Positions 1 through 6,816 are shown, numbered from the stretch's first letter. The stretch: 8,241 nt of DNA from Acetobacteraceae bacterium (GCA_027340195.1 DAHWNE010000054.1:1-8241), one strand, 5' to 3'. Made by a program: numbers and translations. Notes: generated by a model from the sequence alone, not told the origin.

Positions 1-2
1 GT

Positions 3-23
3 CCAGGGGGCAGCGCCCCCTGG
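3..23. terminator. Perfect GC-rich hairpin just after coxF, possible terminator
   Basis: The 9-base arms CCAGGGGGC (3-11) and GCCCCCTGG (15-23) are perfectly complementary around an AGC loop. The structure starts 18 bases past the coxF stop codon. There is no visible T tract on the minus strand (only two bases remain in the window), so a classical intrinsic terminator cannot be confirmed. Because it is a symmetric C/G-rich palindrome it could equally be one copy of a dispersed intergenic repeat. If ctaG and coxC follow beyond the edge, it could act as a processing or attenuation point within the cox operon. Confidence 0.5.
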
Positions 24-41
24 CCTTCCCTTCCCTCACCC

Positions 42-218
42 TCACTGCCCCCGAGGCCCATCCAGGCTGGTGGTGAACAGGTCGGGGTGCTGGGCCAGTT
101 TCACGATGCTGATGGCAAAGAACAGCCCGGCAAACGCCGCCAACACCAGGATCAGCGCCCAGTTGCGCCCGCGGCGGCGGCGAGCGATTTCTTCCGGCGT
201 CAGCGATGGCGCGGTCAT
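42..218 (-). CDS. coxF: CoxF-like small membrane protein of the cytochrome oxidase operon
   Basis: This 58-residue protein has a short N-terminal segment (TPEEIARRRR), a basic cluster at residues 13-18, one hydrophobic helix at about residues 20-41, and a short tail. A basic patch before a single helix predicts the N-terminus in the cytoplasm. Small proteins of this pattern lie between ctaB and ctaG in many alphaproteobacterial cox operons and are annotated CoxF or small oxidase assembly protein. A precise biochemical role is not established from sequence. The ATG at 216-218 overlaps the ctaB stop (ATGA), which indicates translational coupling and fixes the start. An open frame continues upstream of this ATG, but only as a shadow of ctaB. 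The family call rests on context and the TPEEIARRRR-plus-helix pattern; the symbol is tentative. Confidence 0.75.
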   Translation of the reverse strand: MTAPSLTPEEIARRRRGRNWALILVLAAFAGLFFAISIVKLAQHPDLFTTSLDGPRGQ

Positions 219-1177
219 CGCACCAGCTGGTCCACCGCCAGCGCGCAAAAGATCAGGAACAGATACGCAAGCGAGAATCGGAACGCGGCCCGCGCCGGAG
301 CATCGTTGGTCAGCGAACGGCCGGACGCATCCTGCGGGTCCCGCAGCACGCGCACCGCGCTGACCAGGAACCCGATGTCCAGCAACCCGGCGACGCCCGC
401 ATACACCGATCCGGAGAAGCCCATCACCCAAGGCAGCAGCGAGACCATCGTCAGCACCAGGGTGTAGAGCATGATCTGGCGCCTGGTCTCTCGCCCGCCG
501 ACGACCACCGGCAGCATCGGCACACCGGCCCGGGCGTAATCCTCGCTTGCGTAGAGCGAGAGCGACCAGAAATGCGGCGGCGTCCAGAAGAACACGATGG
601 CGAACAACACCAGCGGCACCAGCGCCACCGAACCGGTGACCGCGGCCCAGCCGATGACGACGGGGAAGGCACCGGCGGCGCCACCGATCACGATGTTCTG
701 CGGCGTCCGCCGTTTCAGCCACATCGTATAGACGAACACGTAAAACAGGATGGAGAGCGCGAGCACCGCCGCGGCGGCGGTGTTCACCGCCAGAAACATC
801 AGCAGGACGGAGGCCGCCGCGAGAGTGATGCCGAAGCCCAGCGCCGCGCCCGGCGGCATCCGCCCGGCCGGAATCGGCCGGTTGCGGGTACGGCGCATCA
901 GCGCGTCGATATCGCGGTCGTACCACATGTTGATGGCGCCGCACGCGCCGGCGCCGACCGCGATGCACAGCACGGCGGTGAAGCCGATGATCGGGTTCAC
1001 CGTCCCCGGGGCGATCAGCAGGCCGATCAGCCCGGTGAACACCACCAGTGACATCACCCTGGGTTTCAGCAGGGCGATCCAGTCGGCGATATCGGTCTGG
1101 TCAACCCGCGAAGCGACCGGCGCCGGGGCGGATGCCTCGGCGCCGCCGGCGGCGGTCTCGGTGACGGAAAGGCTCAT
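215..1177 (-). CDS. ctaB: Heme O synthase (protoheme IX farnesyltransferase)
   Basis: CtaB (Cox10 family) is an inner-membrane prenyltransferase. It attaches a farnesyl group to heme b to make heme O, the precursor of the heme a used by the neighbouring CoxA. The 320-residue length is normal for the family. The first Asp-rich diphosphate/Mg-binding motif is NMWYDRDID at residues 83-91 (N83, D87, D91), followed by RTRNRPIPAGR at 96-106. The second conserved motif is DYARAGVPMLPVV at 213-225. Between and after these lie multiple hydrophobic segments consistent with the family's polytopic fold (for example about 42-60, 63-80, 113-131, 135-151, 183-198, 236-253, 255-276 and 299-317). A non-conserved Ala-rich N-terminus of about 30 residues precedes the conserved DWIALLKPRVMSL. 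Translation starts 7 bases after the coxA stop, and the stop overlaps the coxF start, so it is co-transcribed with both. Confidence 0.96.
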   Translation of the reverse strand: MSLSVTETAAGGAEASAPAPVASRVDQTDIADWIALLKPRVMSLVVFTGLIGLLIAPGTVNPIIGFTAVLCIAVGAGACGAINMWYDRDIDALMRRTRNRPIPAGRMPPGAALGFGITLAAASVLLMFLAVNTAAAAVLALSILFYVFVYTMWLKRRTPQNIVIGGAAGAFPVVIGWAAVTGSVALVPLVLFAIVFFWTPPHFWSLSLYASEDYARAGVPMLPVVVGGRETRRQIMLYTLVLTMVSLLPWVMGFSGSVYAGVAGLLDIGFLVSAVRVLRDPQDASGRSLTNDAPARAAFRFSLAYLFLIFCALAVDQLVR

Positions 1178-1184
1178 GCCGGGT

Positions 1185-2837
1185 TCAGTCGATCAGCGGC
1201 AGTTCCTCGAAGGTGTGGAACGGCGGCGGCGAGGAAACGGTCCACTCCAGCGTGGTGGCACTGTCGCCCCAGTAATTGGCCGCAACCGGCTCCTTCGAGG
1301 TGAAGGTACGATACAGCACGTAGAAGAACACCAGGAAGGCGAACCCGGACAGGAACGCGCCCATCGAGGACACGTAGTTCCACCCGGCGAATGCCGTGGG
1401 GTAATCCGGATAGCGGCGGGGCATGCCGGCCGCACCCAGGAAGTGCTGGGGGAAGAAGGTCAGGTTGACGCCGATGAAGGTCAGCCAGAAATGCACCTTG
1501 CCCCAGAACTCGGGGTACTGGTGGCCGGACATCTTGCCGATCCAGAAATAGAACCCGCAGAAGATCCCGAACACCGCGCCGAGCGACAGCACGTAGTGGA
1601 AATGGGCGATCACAAAATAGGTGTTGTGCAGCACCTGGTCCAGGCCGGCGTTGGCCAGCACGATGCCGGTGACGCCGCCCACGGTGAACACGAAGATGAA
1701 GCCGATCGCCCACAGCATCGGCACCGTGAACTCGATCGACCCACCCCACATAGTGGCGATCCAGGAGAAGATCTTGATCCCGGTCGGCACCGCGATGACC
1801 AGGGTGGCGGCCATGAAATAGGCCCGCGTATCGACCGAGATGCCGGAGACGAACATGTGGTGCGCCCACACCACGAAGCCGATCACGCCGATGGCGACCA
1901 TCGCGTAGGCCATGCCCAGGTAGCCGAACACCGGCTTCTTGGAGAAGGTGGAGACGACGTGGCTGATGATCCCGAACGCCGGCAGGATCATGATATAGAC
2001 CTCGGGGTGGCCGAAGAACCAGAACAGGTGCTGGAACAGCACCGGGTCACCCCCGCCGGCGGGTTCGAAGAACGAGGTGCCGAAATTGCGGTCGCAGATC
2101 AGCATGGTGATGGCGCCGGCCAGCACCGGGATCGACAGCAGCAGCAGGAACGCGGTCACCAGCATCGCCCAGATGAACAGCGGCATCTTGTGCAGCGTCA
2201 TGCCGGGGGCACGCATGTTGAAGATGGTGGTGATGAAGTTCAGCGCGCCCAACAGCGAGGAGATGCCCGCCAGATGCAGCGCGAACAAGGTGCAATCCAT
2301 GCCGATGCCGGGCTGATAGACCGAGTTCGATAGCGGCGGATACAGCGTCCAGCCGGTGCCGGAATCGCCCAGCAGCAGCCCGGTCACGATCAGCGCGAGG
2401 GCCGGCGGCAGCAGCCAGAAGCTGATGTTATTCAGGCGGGGAAACGCCATGTCGGGCGCGCCGATCATCAGCGGGATGAACCAATTGCCGAACCCGCCGA
2501 TCAGCGCCGGCATCACCGAGAAGAAGATCATCAGCAGCCCGTGGGTGGTGACGATCGTGTTCCACTCCTGCCCGACCTGGCAGGGGGTGGTGTTGAAATG
2601 CATCATCCGGCAGGCGACGTCGTTGATCACCACGCCATGCGGATGCAGCAGCTGCGCGCGCATGATCTCGGACAGCGCCGCCCCGATGGTGCCACCGACC
2701 AGCGCGAAGATCAGATAGAGGGTACCGATATCCTTGTGGTTGGTGCTGAAGAACCAGCGGCGCACGAAGCCCGGCTTGTGGTCGTGATGGGCATGGACGT
2801 CGTGGTGGCCGTGATCGTCATGGGTGGTGACGGACAT
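1185..2837 (-). CDS. coxA: Cytochrome c oxidase subunit I, aa3 type (A1 family)
   Basis: This is the catalytic subunit of the proton-pumping aa3 oxidase, a 12-helix inner-membrane protein of 550 residues. Visible ligands, numbered from the chosen start, are H99 (THGLLM) and H414 for heme a, H412 (AHFHYVLS) for heme a3, and H277, H326 and H327 for CuB, with Y281 of GHPEVY as the cross-link tyrosine. D-channel residues D129 ([11 protein letters not shown]), N118, N136 and E279 are present, as are K-channel T352 and K355 (PTGIKIF), which marks an A1-type enzyme. H404 of the Mg site is kept but the following Asp is Asn (N405). The N-terminus is His-rich (8 His in residues 6-20). A periplasmic loop at about 62-92 holds C76 and C86. 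The start at 2837 is preferred over an in-frame ATG at 2903, because it leaves a spacer with an SD-like GAGAG and avoids overlapping coxB. It corresponds to ctaD in other nomenclature. Confidence 0.98.
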   Translation of the reverse strand: MSVTTHDDHGHHDVHAHHDHKPGFVRRWFFSTNHKDIGTLYLIFALVGGTIGAALSEIMRAQLLHPHGVVINDVACRMMHFNTTPCQVGQEWNTIVTTHGLLMIFFSVMPALIGGFGNWFIPLMIGAPDMAFPRLNNISFWLLPPALALIVTGLLLGDSGTGWTLYPPLSNSVYQPGIGMDCTLFALHLAGISSLLGALNFITTIFNMRAPGMTLHKMPLFIWAMLVTAFLLLLSIPVLAGAITMLICDRNFGTSFFEPAGGGDPVLFQHLFWFFGHPEVYIMILPAFGIISHVVSTFSKKPVFGYLGMAYAMVAIGVIGFVVWAHHMFVSGISVDTRAYFMAATLVIAVPTGIKIFSWIATMWGGSIEFTVPMLWAIGFIFVFTVGGVTGIVLANAGLDQVLHNTYFVIAHFHYVLSLGAVFGIFCGFYFWIGKMSGHQYPEFWGKVHFWLTFIGVNLTFFPQHFLGAAGMPRRYPDYPTAFAGWNYVSSMGAFLSGFAFLVFFYVLYRTFTSKEPVAANYWGDSATTLEWTVSSPPPFHTFEELPLID

Positions 2838-2845
2838 CGCTTGTT

Positions 2846-2850
2846 CTCTC
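2846..2850 (-). promoter_or_regulatory. Ribosome binding site of coxA
   Basis: The minus-strand sequence GAGAG lies 8 bases before the ATG at 2837, inside the 34-base gap after coxB. It is a modest Shine-Dalgarno match, but it supports the start at 2837 rather than the ATG at 2903, which lies inside the 3' end of coxB. Confidence 0.5.
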
Positions 2851-2871
2851 TCGTTCTCGCGCCGGGCGGGG

Positions 2872-3807
2872 TCAGCGCTGGGTCGTCGTCGTGTTGGCAG
2901 CATAGAGATCGCGGGGGGGACGGGCCGGGACCACCATGGCCGATGCCTGCTTCACCGCCGCCGCCTGCCAGGCCTTGAACTGCGCGGGCGTCACGGCGAC
3001 GATATCGATCGGCATCCGGCTGTGGTTGGTGCCGCAGATCTGATTGCATTCCCCCTCGTAGATGCCGGGCTTGTCGATCCGCACCCAGGTCTGGATGGTC
3101 CGGCCGGGAATGGCGTAGCGCTGCACCCCCAGCGAGGGGATGAAGAAGCTGTGGATCACGTCCGCGCTGGTGATGAGGAACCGAACATTCTCGCCCACCG
3201 GAAGCACCAGCGGGTTGGACGCGGTCAGCAGCCGCGCCTCCCCAGCCTTCAGCTTGTCGCCGGGAACGATGGCGCTGATGTAATCCAGCCCCTTGGCGTT
3301 CGGGTAGCTGTATTCCCAGTACCACTGATGCCCGGTGACGTTCACGATCAGCTTCGGATGCGCTGTGTTGTTCTCGTAGAACACCAGCCGGAACGACGGG
3401 ATCGCAATAACCACCAGAATGAGGATGGGAATCAGCGTCCAGGCGATCTCAAGGAACGTGTTGTGCGCGGTCAACGTGGGGTGCGGGTTTCGCTTGGCAT
3501 TGTAGCGCCACATCACCCACACCAGCAGGGCGCCGACGAAAATGGTTATGAAAATGATGATGCCGAGGACCATGTTATTGAGGGCGATCATGTCATGCTT
3601 GACCGGGCTGTAGCCCGGCTGCAGGCCGATCTCCCACGGCACCGGATGGCCCAGCACCGGCTCGGGCGGCAGCTTCACCCCCTCCGAGCTGCGGGTCAGG
3701 ATCACCGGCGCCGGGCCGGCGGCCAGCGCCGGGGCCGCCAACGCCAGATTGGCCAGCAGGGTCAGACCGGCGCCAAGCCGGCCAGCAACGCGCATCGACC
3801 GCATCAT
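2872..3807 (-). CDS. coxB: Cytochrome c oxidase subunit II with CuA site
   Basis: CoxB receives electrons from cytochrome c at its periplasmic CuA centre and passes them to heme a in CoxA. The 311-residue protein begins with a signal peptide (hydrophobic stretch about residues 11-29, Ala-rich, likely cleaved near A30). It then has two membrane helices (about 77-100 and 118-137) and a cupredoxin domain. CuA ligands are H219 (DVIHSFFIP), C254, Q256 (main-chain position), C258, H262 and M265 in [14 protein letters not shown]. The aromatic HQWYWEY at 160-166 is the usual electron-entry region. No C-terminal cytochrome c domain is fused; the tail ends in a short Thr-rich stretch. Canonical family members have Glu at the Q256 position, where its side chain binds Mg. 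Three Met codons lie near the start (residues 1, 2 and 5). The first is used here because no other clearly has a better ribosome binding site. It is the first gene of the operon. Confidence 0.97.
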   Translation of the reverse strand: MMRSMRVAGRLGAGLTLLANLALAAPALAAGPAPVILTRSSEGVKLPPEPVLGHPVPWEIGLQPGYSPVKHDMIALNNMVLGIIIFITIFVGALLVWVMWRYNAKRNPHPTLTAHNTFLEIAWTLIPILILVVIAIPSFRLVFYENNTAHPKLIVNVTGHQWYWEYSYPNAKGLDYISAIVPGDKLKAGEARLLTASNPLVLPVGENVRFLITSADVIHSFFIPSLGVQRYAIPGRTIQTWVRIDKPGIYEGECNQICGTNHSRMPIDIVAVTPAQFKAWQAAAVKQASAMVVPARPPRDLYAANTTTTQR

Positions 3808-3832
3808 TCCGAGCTTTCATCCCCCATTCGGC

Positions 3833-3860
3833 CCGTCCGCCGGGATATGCCGGCGGACGG
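3833..3860. promoter_or_regulatory. Perfect 11-bp hairpin between otsA and coxB
   Basis: Arms CCGTCCGCCGG (3833-3843) and CCGGCGGACGG (3850-3860) pair perfectly around the 6-base loop GATATG. The hairpin sits 25 bases before the coxB start codon and 84 bases past the otsA stop, in a 137-base gap between two genes on the same strand. No T tract follows it on the minus strand, so it is not a textbook intrinsic terminator. It may be a leader structure of the cox mRNA, a Rho-assisted terminator of otsA, or an operator palindrome. The rest of the gap (3861-3944) holds only a weaker GGGG/CCCC inverted repeat near 3876-3890 and no convincing promoter. Confidence 0.55.
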
Positions 3861-3944
3861 ATCGGACCGGCGGCAACCCCGCCAAGGGGTGGCGTAGCGA
3901 AGCCGGCCAACCAGATCAAGCACCATGTCGCGCCGCGGCATGGA

Positions 3945-5333
3945 TTATCCCGCCACCCCGGCCCCGCCGCCCAGCGCATCGAGGAACCGCGCGCAGAACC
4001 GCTCGGCGGTGGCCGAGAACACCGCCGCCGCCAGCGCGCGGTGCCGGGCCTGCCGCTCCTCGTGACGCATGGTCAGCGCGGCGTGCATCGCCGCGGCGAT
4101 CTCGTCCGGGTCGTAAGGATTGACCAGCAATGCCGCCCCCAGCTCGGCCGCGGCGCCGGCGAAGCGCGATAGGATCAGCACCCCGGGGTCGGCCGGGTCC
4201 TGCGCCGCGACATATTCCTTGGCCACCAGGTTCATCCCGTCGCGCAGCGGCGTCACCACCGCCATCGCCGCCGCCCGGTAGAACCCGGCCAGGGTCTCCC
4301 GGCGCAGCGGGCGGGTCATGTAGCGCAGCGGCACCCAGTCGAACTCGGAGTAATGGCCGATGATCTCCCCCACGATGCGATCGAGCTCGACCCGCAAAGC
4401 CCGGTATTCGGCCACGTCCTCGCGCGAGCGGGCGGCCACCTGCAGGAAACTCACCCGCCGGCGATGCTCGGGATGGCGGGCCAGCAGCCGGGCGAACCCG
4501 TCCAGCCGCTGCGGCAGACCCTTGGAGTAGTCCAGCCGGTCCACCCCGATCGCCAGCGCGCGCCCGGCCAGGCTGGCGCGCAGCCGCCGCAGCTCCGACC
4601 CGGCGGCGGCGGAGGCGGCGGCGGCGGCGAAGCCCGCGGCGTCGATCCCGATCGGCACCGCTTCCGCCCGCGCCTGCCGCCCGCCCAGGCTGACCACCGG
4701 CCCGGCGACCGCGAGGCCCAGGATATCGGTGGCGGCGCGCAAGAAGCTGTCGCGATACTCCTCGGTATGGAACCCCACCACGTCATAGGCGGCCAGCGCC
4801 GCCAGCACCTGCTCGGCCCGCGGCAGGGCGCGCAGCACCTCCGGCGGCGGGAACGGGGTATGCAGGAAAAAGCCGATGCGCTGGGTCACGCCGCGCGCGC
4901 GCAGCGCCTCGCCCAGCGGAATCAGATGGTAGTCATGCACCCAGATCAGATCGTCCGGCCGCAGCAACGGCGCCAGTGCGGCGGCGAAGCGGTCGTTGAC
5001 CGCCCGCCAGGCGTGGTATTCCTCGTCACGGTAATGGACCAGGCCCAGGCGGAAATGCAGCAAGGGCCACAGCACGTTATTGCTGAACCCGGAATAATAC
5101 AGCCGGTACTCCGTTTCCGATAAATCGATGGTGGCATAAGCTACTCCGTCGCCGCCGACGGTCTCGGCCGGGATCGCCGCCGGACGCGCCGCCCGTCGGC
5201 CGGACCAGCCGAACCACAGCGCCCCGGGGCGCAGCGCGTCCGCCAGCGCGACCGCGAGGCCACCCGCCCGCGGCCCGCGCTCGGTGGGCAGCGGCACCCG
5301 GTTGGAGACCACCACCAGCCGCGGCGCGCTCAT
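3945..5333 (-). CDS. otsA: Alpha,alpha-trehalose-phosphate synthase (UDP-forming type)
   Basis: OtsA (glycosyltransferase family GT20, GT-B fold) joins a nucleotide-activated glucose, usually UDP-glucose, to glucose-6-phosphate to give trehalose-6-phosphate in the cytoplasm. The 462-residue length is normal. Landmarks in order are SNRVPLP (10-16) with the glycine loop AGGLAVALADAL (23-34), FSNNVLWPLLH (83-93), WVHDYHLIPL (131-140, D134), FFLHTPFP (155-162, H158), VGFHTEEYRDSFLRA (186-200), DRLDYSKGLPQRLDGF (265-280, with R266 and K271 expected to bind the donor diphosphate), PLRDGMNLVAKEY (362-374, D365 and E373), and the C-terminal LVNPYDPDEIAAAM. A poly-Ala stretch lies at residues 235-244. 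No trehalose-6-phosphate phosphatase (otsB) is fused or adjacent in the window. It is divergent from the GT4 gene, and its 3' end faces coxB in the same direction. The SD before the ATG at 5333 is weak (a GC-rich GGGGCGG). Confidence 0.95.
   Translation of the reverse strand: MSAPRLVVVSNRVPLPTERGPRAGGLAVALADALRPGALWFGWSGRRAARPAAIPAETVGGDGVAYATIDLSETEYRLYYSGFSNNVLWPLLHFRLGLVHYRDEEYHAWRAVNDRFAAALAPLLRPDDLIWVHDYHLIPLGEALRARGVTQRIGFFLHTPFPPPEVLRALPRAEQVLAALAAYDVVGFHTEEYRDSFLRAATDILGLAVAGPVVSLGGRQARAEAVPIGIDAAGFAAAAASAAAGSELRRLRASLAGRALAIGVDRLDYSKGLPQRLDGFARLLARHPEHRRRVSFLQVAARSREDVAEYRALRVELDRIVGEIIGHYSEFDWVPLRYMTRPLRRETLAGFYRAAAMAVVTPLRDGMNLVAKEYVAAQDPADPGVLILSRFAGAAAELGAALLVNPYDPDEIAAAMHAALTMRHEERQARHRALAAAVFSATAERFCARFLDALGGGAGVAG
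4601..4629. repeat. Imperfect CGG trinucleotide repeat inside otsA
   Basis: Plus-strand CGG/GGC triplets run almost without interruption, broken once by an A at 4613. On the coding strand they encode a run of Ala with one Ser (OtsA residues about 236-244). The run lies between the conserved PIGID element and the LRRLRASLAGRALAIGVDRLDYS region, in a segment that varies among OtsA proteins. Triplet slippage would keep the reading frame. Confidence 0.7.
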
Positions 5334-5416
5334 GCCGCCGCCCCGGTTTGCGGCGGGAACCGGTCACACCCTGCCCAAAAAAAGCCAGACCCGGATCGCT
5401 TAATCCGCCCGACGCC

Positions 5417-5424
5417 GGAGAGAG
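5417..5424 (+). promoter_or_regulatory. Ribosome binding site of the GT4 gene
   Basis: GGAGAGAG lies 4 bases before an ATG at 5426 and 7 bases before a second ATG at 5429. The second has the better spacing from the GGAG core and gives the family-typical N-terminus MRIAQIAPL. The site rules out the longer frame from 5348, which would cover the whole divergent promoter gap. Confidence 0.75.
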
Positions 5425-5428
5425 CATG

Positions 5429-6481
5429 ATGCGCATCGCCCAAATCGCCCCACTGACCGAATCCGTCCCGCCTCGCCTGTATGGCGGCACCGAACGGGTG
5501 GTCTCGTTCCTGACCGAGGAGCTGGTCCGCCAGGGCCACGACGTGACCCTGTTCGCCAGCGGCGACTCGCAGACCACGGCGCGGCTGGCGCCGATGGCCC
5601 CACGCGCGCTGCGCTTCGAGACCGGGTTGCGCGACCACATGGCGCCGATCCTGGGGATGCTGGAAGACGTCTATCGCCGCGCCGACGAATTCGATGTGCT
5701 GCATTTTCATCTCGATTACCTCTCCTATCCGCTGTTTTCCCGCCAGCGCACGCCGTTCCTGACGACATTGCACGGCCGGCTCGATCTGCCGGAGCTGCGC
5801 CCGGTCTATGCCCGGTTCCCGTCCGCGCCGGTGGTTTCCATCTCGGACGCGCAGCGCCGCCCGCTGCCGGAAGCGAATTTCATCGGCACGGTCTATCACG
5901 GTCTGCCATTGGACCTGCTCACGCCGCGCCCGGTCAAGCCCGGCTATCTCGCGTTCCTCGGCCGCATCTCGCCCGAAAAGGCACCGGACCGCGCGATCCG
6001 CATCGCCCGCCGCGCCGGAATACCGCTGAAAATCGCCGCCAAGGTCGATCGGGTGGACGAAGAGTACTTCCGTACCAAAATCCGTCCGATGATCGACGGC
6101 CGTCACGTGGAAATGATCGGCGAAATCGGCGACGCCGCCAAGCCCGAGTTCCTGGCCGGCGCCTCCGCCCTGCTGCTGCCGATCGACTGGCCGGAACCGT
6201 TCGGCCTGGTGATGATCGAGGCGATGGCCTGCGGCACCCCGGTGATCGCCTTCCCCGCCGGCTCGGTGCCGGAGATCATCGAGGACGGGCGCACCGGCTT
6301 CATCGTCCGCGACGAGCGTGAGGCGGTGGCCGCGCTGGGGCGGATCGGCACGCTGTCGCGCGCGGCGATCCGGGCCCGGTTCGAGGAGCGGTTCAGCGTG
6401 GAGCGGATGGCCGCCGACTACCTCACGCTCTACCGCGGCCTCATCGCGCGGGCTCGGCCGCGGCTGCGCGCGGTCGGCTGA
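5429..6481 (+). CDS. GT4-family glycosyltransferase
   Basis: This 350-residue cytoplasmic GT-B protein transfers a sugar from an activated donor to an acceptor that cannot be named from sequence. The N-terminal domain starts MRIAQIAPLTESVPPRLYGG, with the GGTERVV loop at 19-25, GHDVTLFASGD at 36-46 and DVLHFHLDYLSYPL at 89-102. The C-terminal donor domain has YLAFLGRISPEKAPDRAI (173-190, R179 and K184), the EX7E motif EPFGLVMIE (E256 and E264), ACGTPVIAF (267-275) and the GSVPEII loop (278-284). These are standard for GT4 retaining glycosyltransferases. Proteins with this start and the YGGTERVV loop form a common alphaproteobacterial subgroup annotated only as glycosyltransferase. An ATG one codon earlier (5426) is also possible. 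It is transcribed away from otsA across a 95-base gap, so a shared stress or sugar-metabolism role is possible but unproven. It ends in an intrinsic terminator. Confidence 0.92.
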   Translation: MRIAQIAPLTESVPPRLYGGTERVVSFLTEELVRQGHDVTLFASGDSQTTARLAPMAPRALRFETGLRDHMAPILGMLEDVYRRADEFDVLHFHLDYLSYPLFSRQRTPFLTTLHGRLDLPELRPVYARFPSAPVVSISDAQRRPLPEANFIGTVYHGLPLDLLTPRPVKPGYLAFLGRISPEKAPDRAIRIARRAGIPLKIAAKVDRVDEEYFRTKIRPMIDGRHVEMIGEIGDAAKPEFLAGASALLLPIDWPEPFGLVMIEAMACGTPVIAFPAGSVPEIIEDGRTGFIVRDEREAVAALGRIGTLSRAAIRARFEERFSVERMAADYLTLYRGLIARARPRLRAVG

Positions 6482-6497
6482 CGCCGACCGGGTTTTT
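6471..6497 (+). terminator. Rho-independent terminator overlapping the GT4 stop codon
   Basis: Arms CGGTCGGC (6471-6478) and GCCGACCG (6483-6490) form a perfect 8-bp GC-rich stem with loop TGAC. The stem is followed by GG and then TTTTT (6493-6497). The stop codon TGA of the glycosyltransferase lies in the loop. The T tract also falls at the end of the convergent NIPSNAP gene (stop at 6496-6498), so the two genes share this compact 3' boundary. Confidence 0.85.
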
Positions 6498-6816
6498 ACT
6501 GCACCGGGGAAAAATCGGTCGGCTTCAGGATCCGGTTCTGCATATCGATGACCACCCCGAGCTCGGCGCCGCGGCGGAGGAAATCCTGCCAGGCCGGATC
6601 CGCCGCCATGGCGTTGCGCCGGCGCTCGCGGTCGCCCTGGTCCTCGTAGCCCCAGAGATGCACCACCCGGTTGAGCGGCCCCTCCACGGTGGTGAACCAG
6701 CCCAGGCAGCGGCCGAGGTATTTCTGCTGCAGCGGCCAGGCGAACTCCTTGTAGAGCGCCACGAACTCGCCCATGCGGTTGGGCTTGCAGGTGTAGATTC
6801 GCAGATCGACGATCAT
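6496..6816 (-). CDS. NIPSNAP family protein
   Basis: This 106-residue protein matches the small bacterial NIPSNAP family, an alpha/beta-barrel dimeric fold of the ferredoxin-like type whose biochemical role is poorly defined. Hallmarks are the N-terminal strand MIVDLRIYTCKPNRMGEFVALYKE, GWFTTVEGPLNRVVHLWGYED (39-59), then ERRRNAMAADPAWQDFL (64-80), and a final strand VVIDMQNRILKPTDFSP. The hydrophobic HLWGYED strand followed by an Arg-rich helix and DPAWQDF is characteristic. It has no signal peptide or membrane segment and should be cytoplasmic. The start at 6816 is set by a strong SD; an in-frame ATG at 6891 would add 25 residues with no family similarity and run into the divergent promoter gap. 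It converges on the GT4 gene with 14 bases between stop codons, and is divergent from the small membrane protein gene. Confidence 0.9.
   Translation of the reverse strand: MIVDLRIYTCKPNRMGEFVALYKEFAWPLQQKYLGRCLGWFTTVEGPLNRVVHLWGYEDQGDRERRRNAMAADPAWQDFLRRGAELGVVIDMQNRILKPTDFSPVQ

Noticed and set aside
219..968. Long open frame on the minus strand upstream of and in frame with coxF
   Set aside because: It is an Arg/Ala-rich out-of-frame shadow of ctaB produced by GC-rich codon bias; only the last 58 codons form a plausible protein.
750..2333. Long plus-strand open frame of over 500 codons opposite ctaB and coxA
   Set aside because: It is antisense to coxA and ctaB, low in complexity and rich in His, Arg, Asp and Gly, with no recognisable domain. 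It is explained by the codon use of the real genes.
2838..2903. Longer coxA starting at an upstream ATG (2903)
   Set aside because: It would overlap the end of coxB, adds 22 residues unlike the family, and the start at 2837 has a spacer with an SD-like sequence.
3891..3919. Possible sigma70-type promoter for coxB on the minus strand (TTGATC, 17-base spacer, TACGCC)
   Set aside because: The -35 matches 4 of 6 but the -10 matches only 2 of 6. In GC-rich DNA such a match is expected by chance, so it is not listed as a feature.
5356..5360. GGAAC in the otsA/GT4 divergent gap, resembling the -35 of EcfG (general stress response) promoters
   Set aside because: No CGTT-like -10 is found at the required spacing of about 16-17 bases (the position holds an A run), so a stress promoter is not supported.
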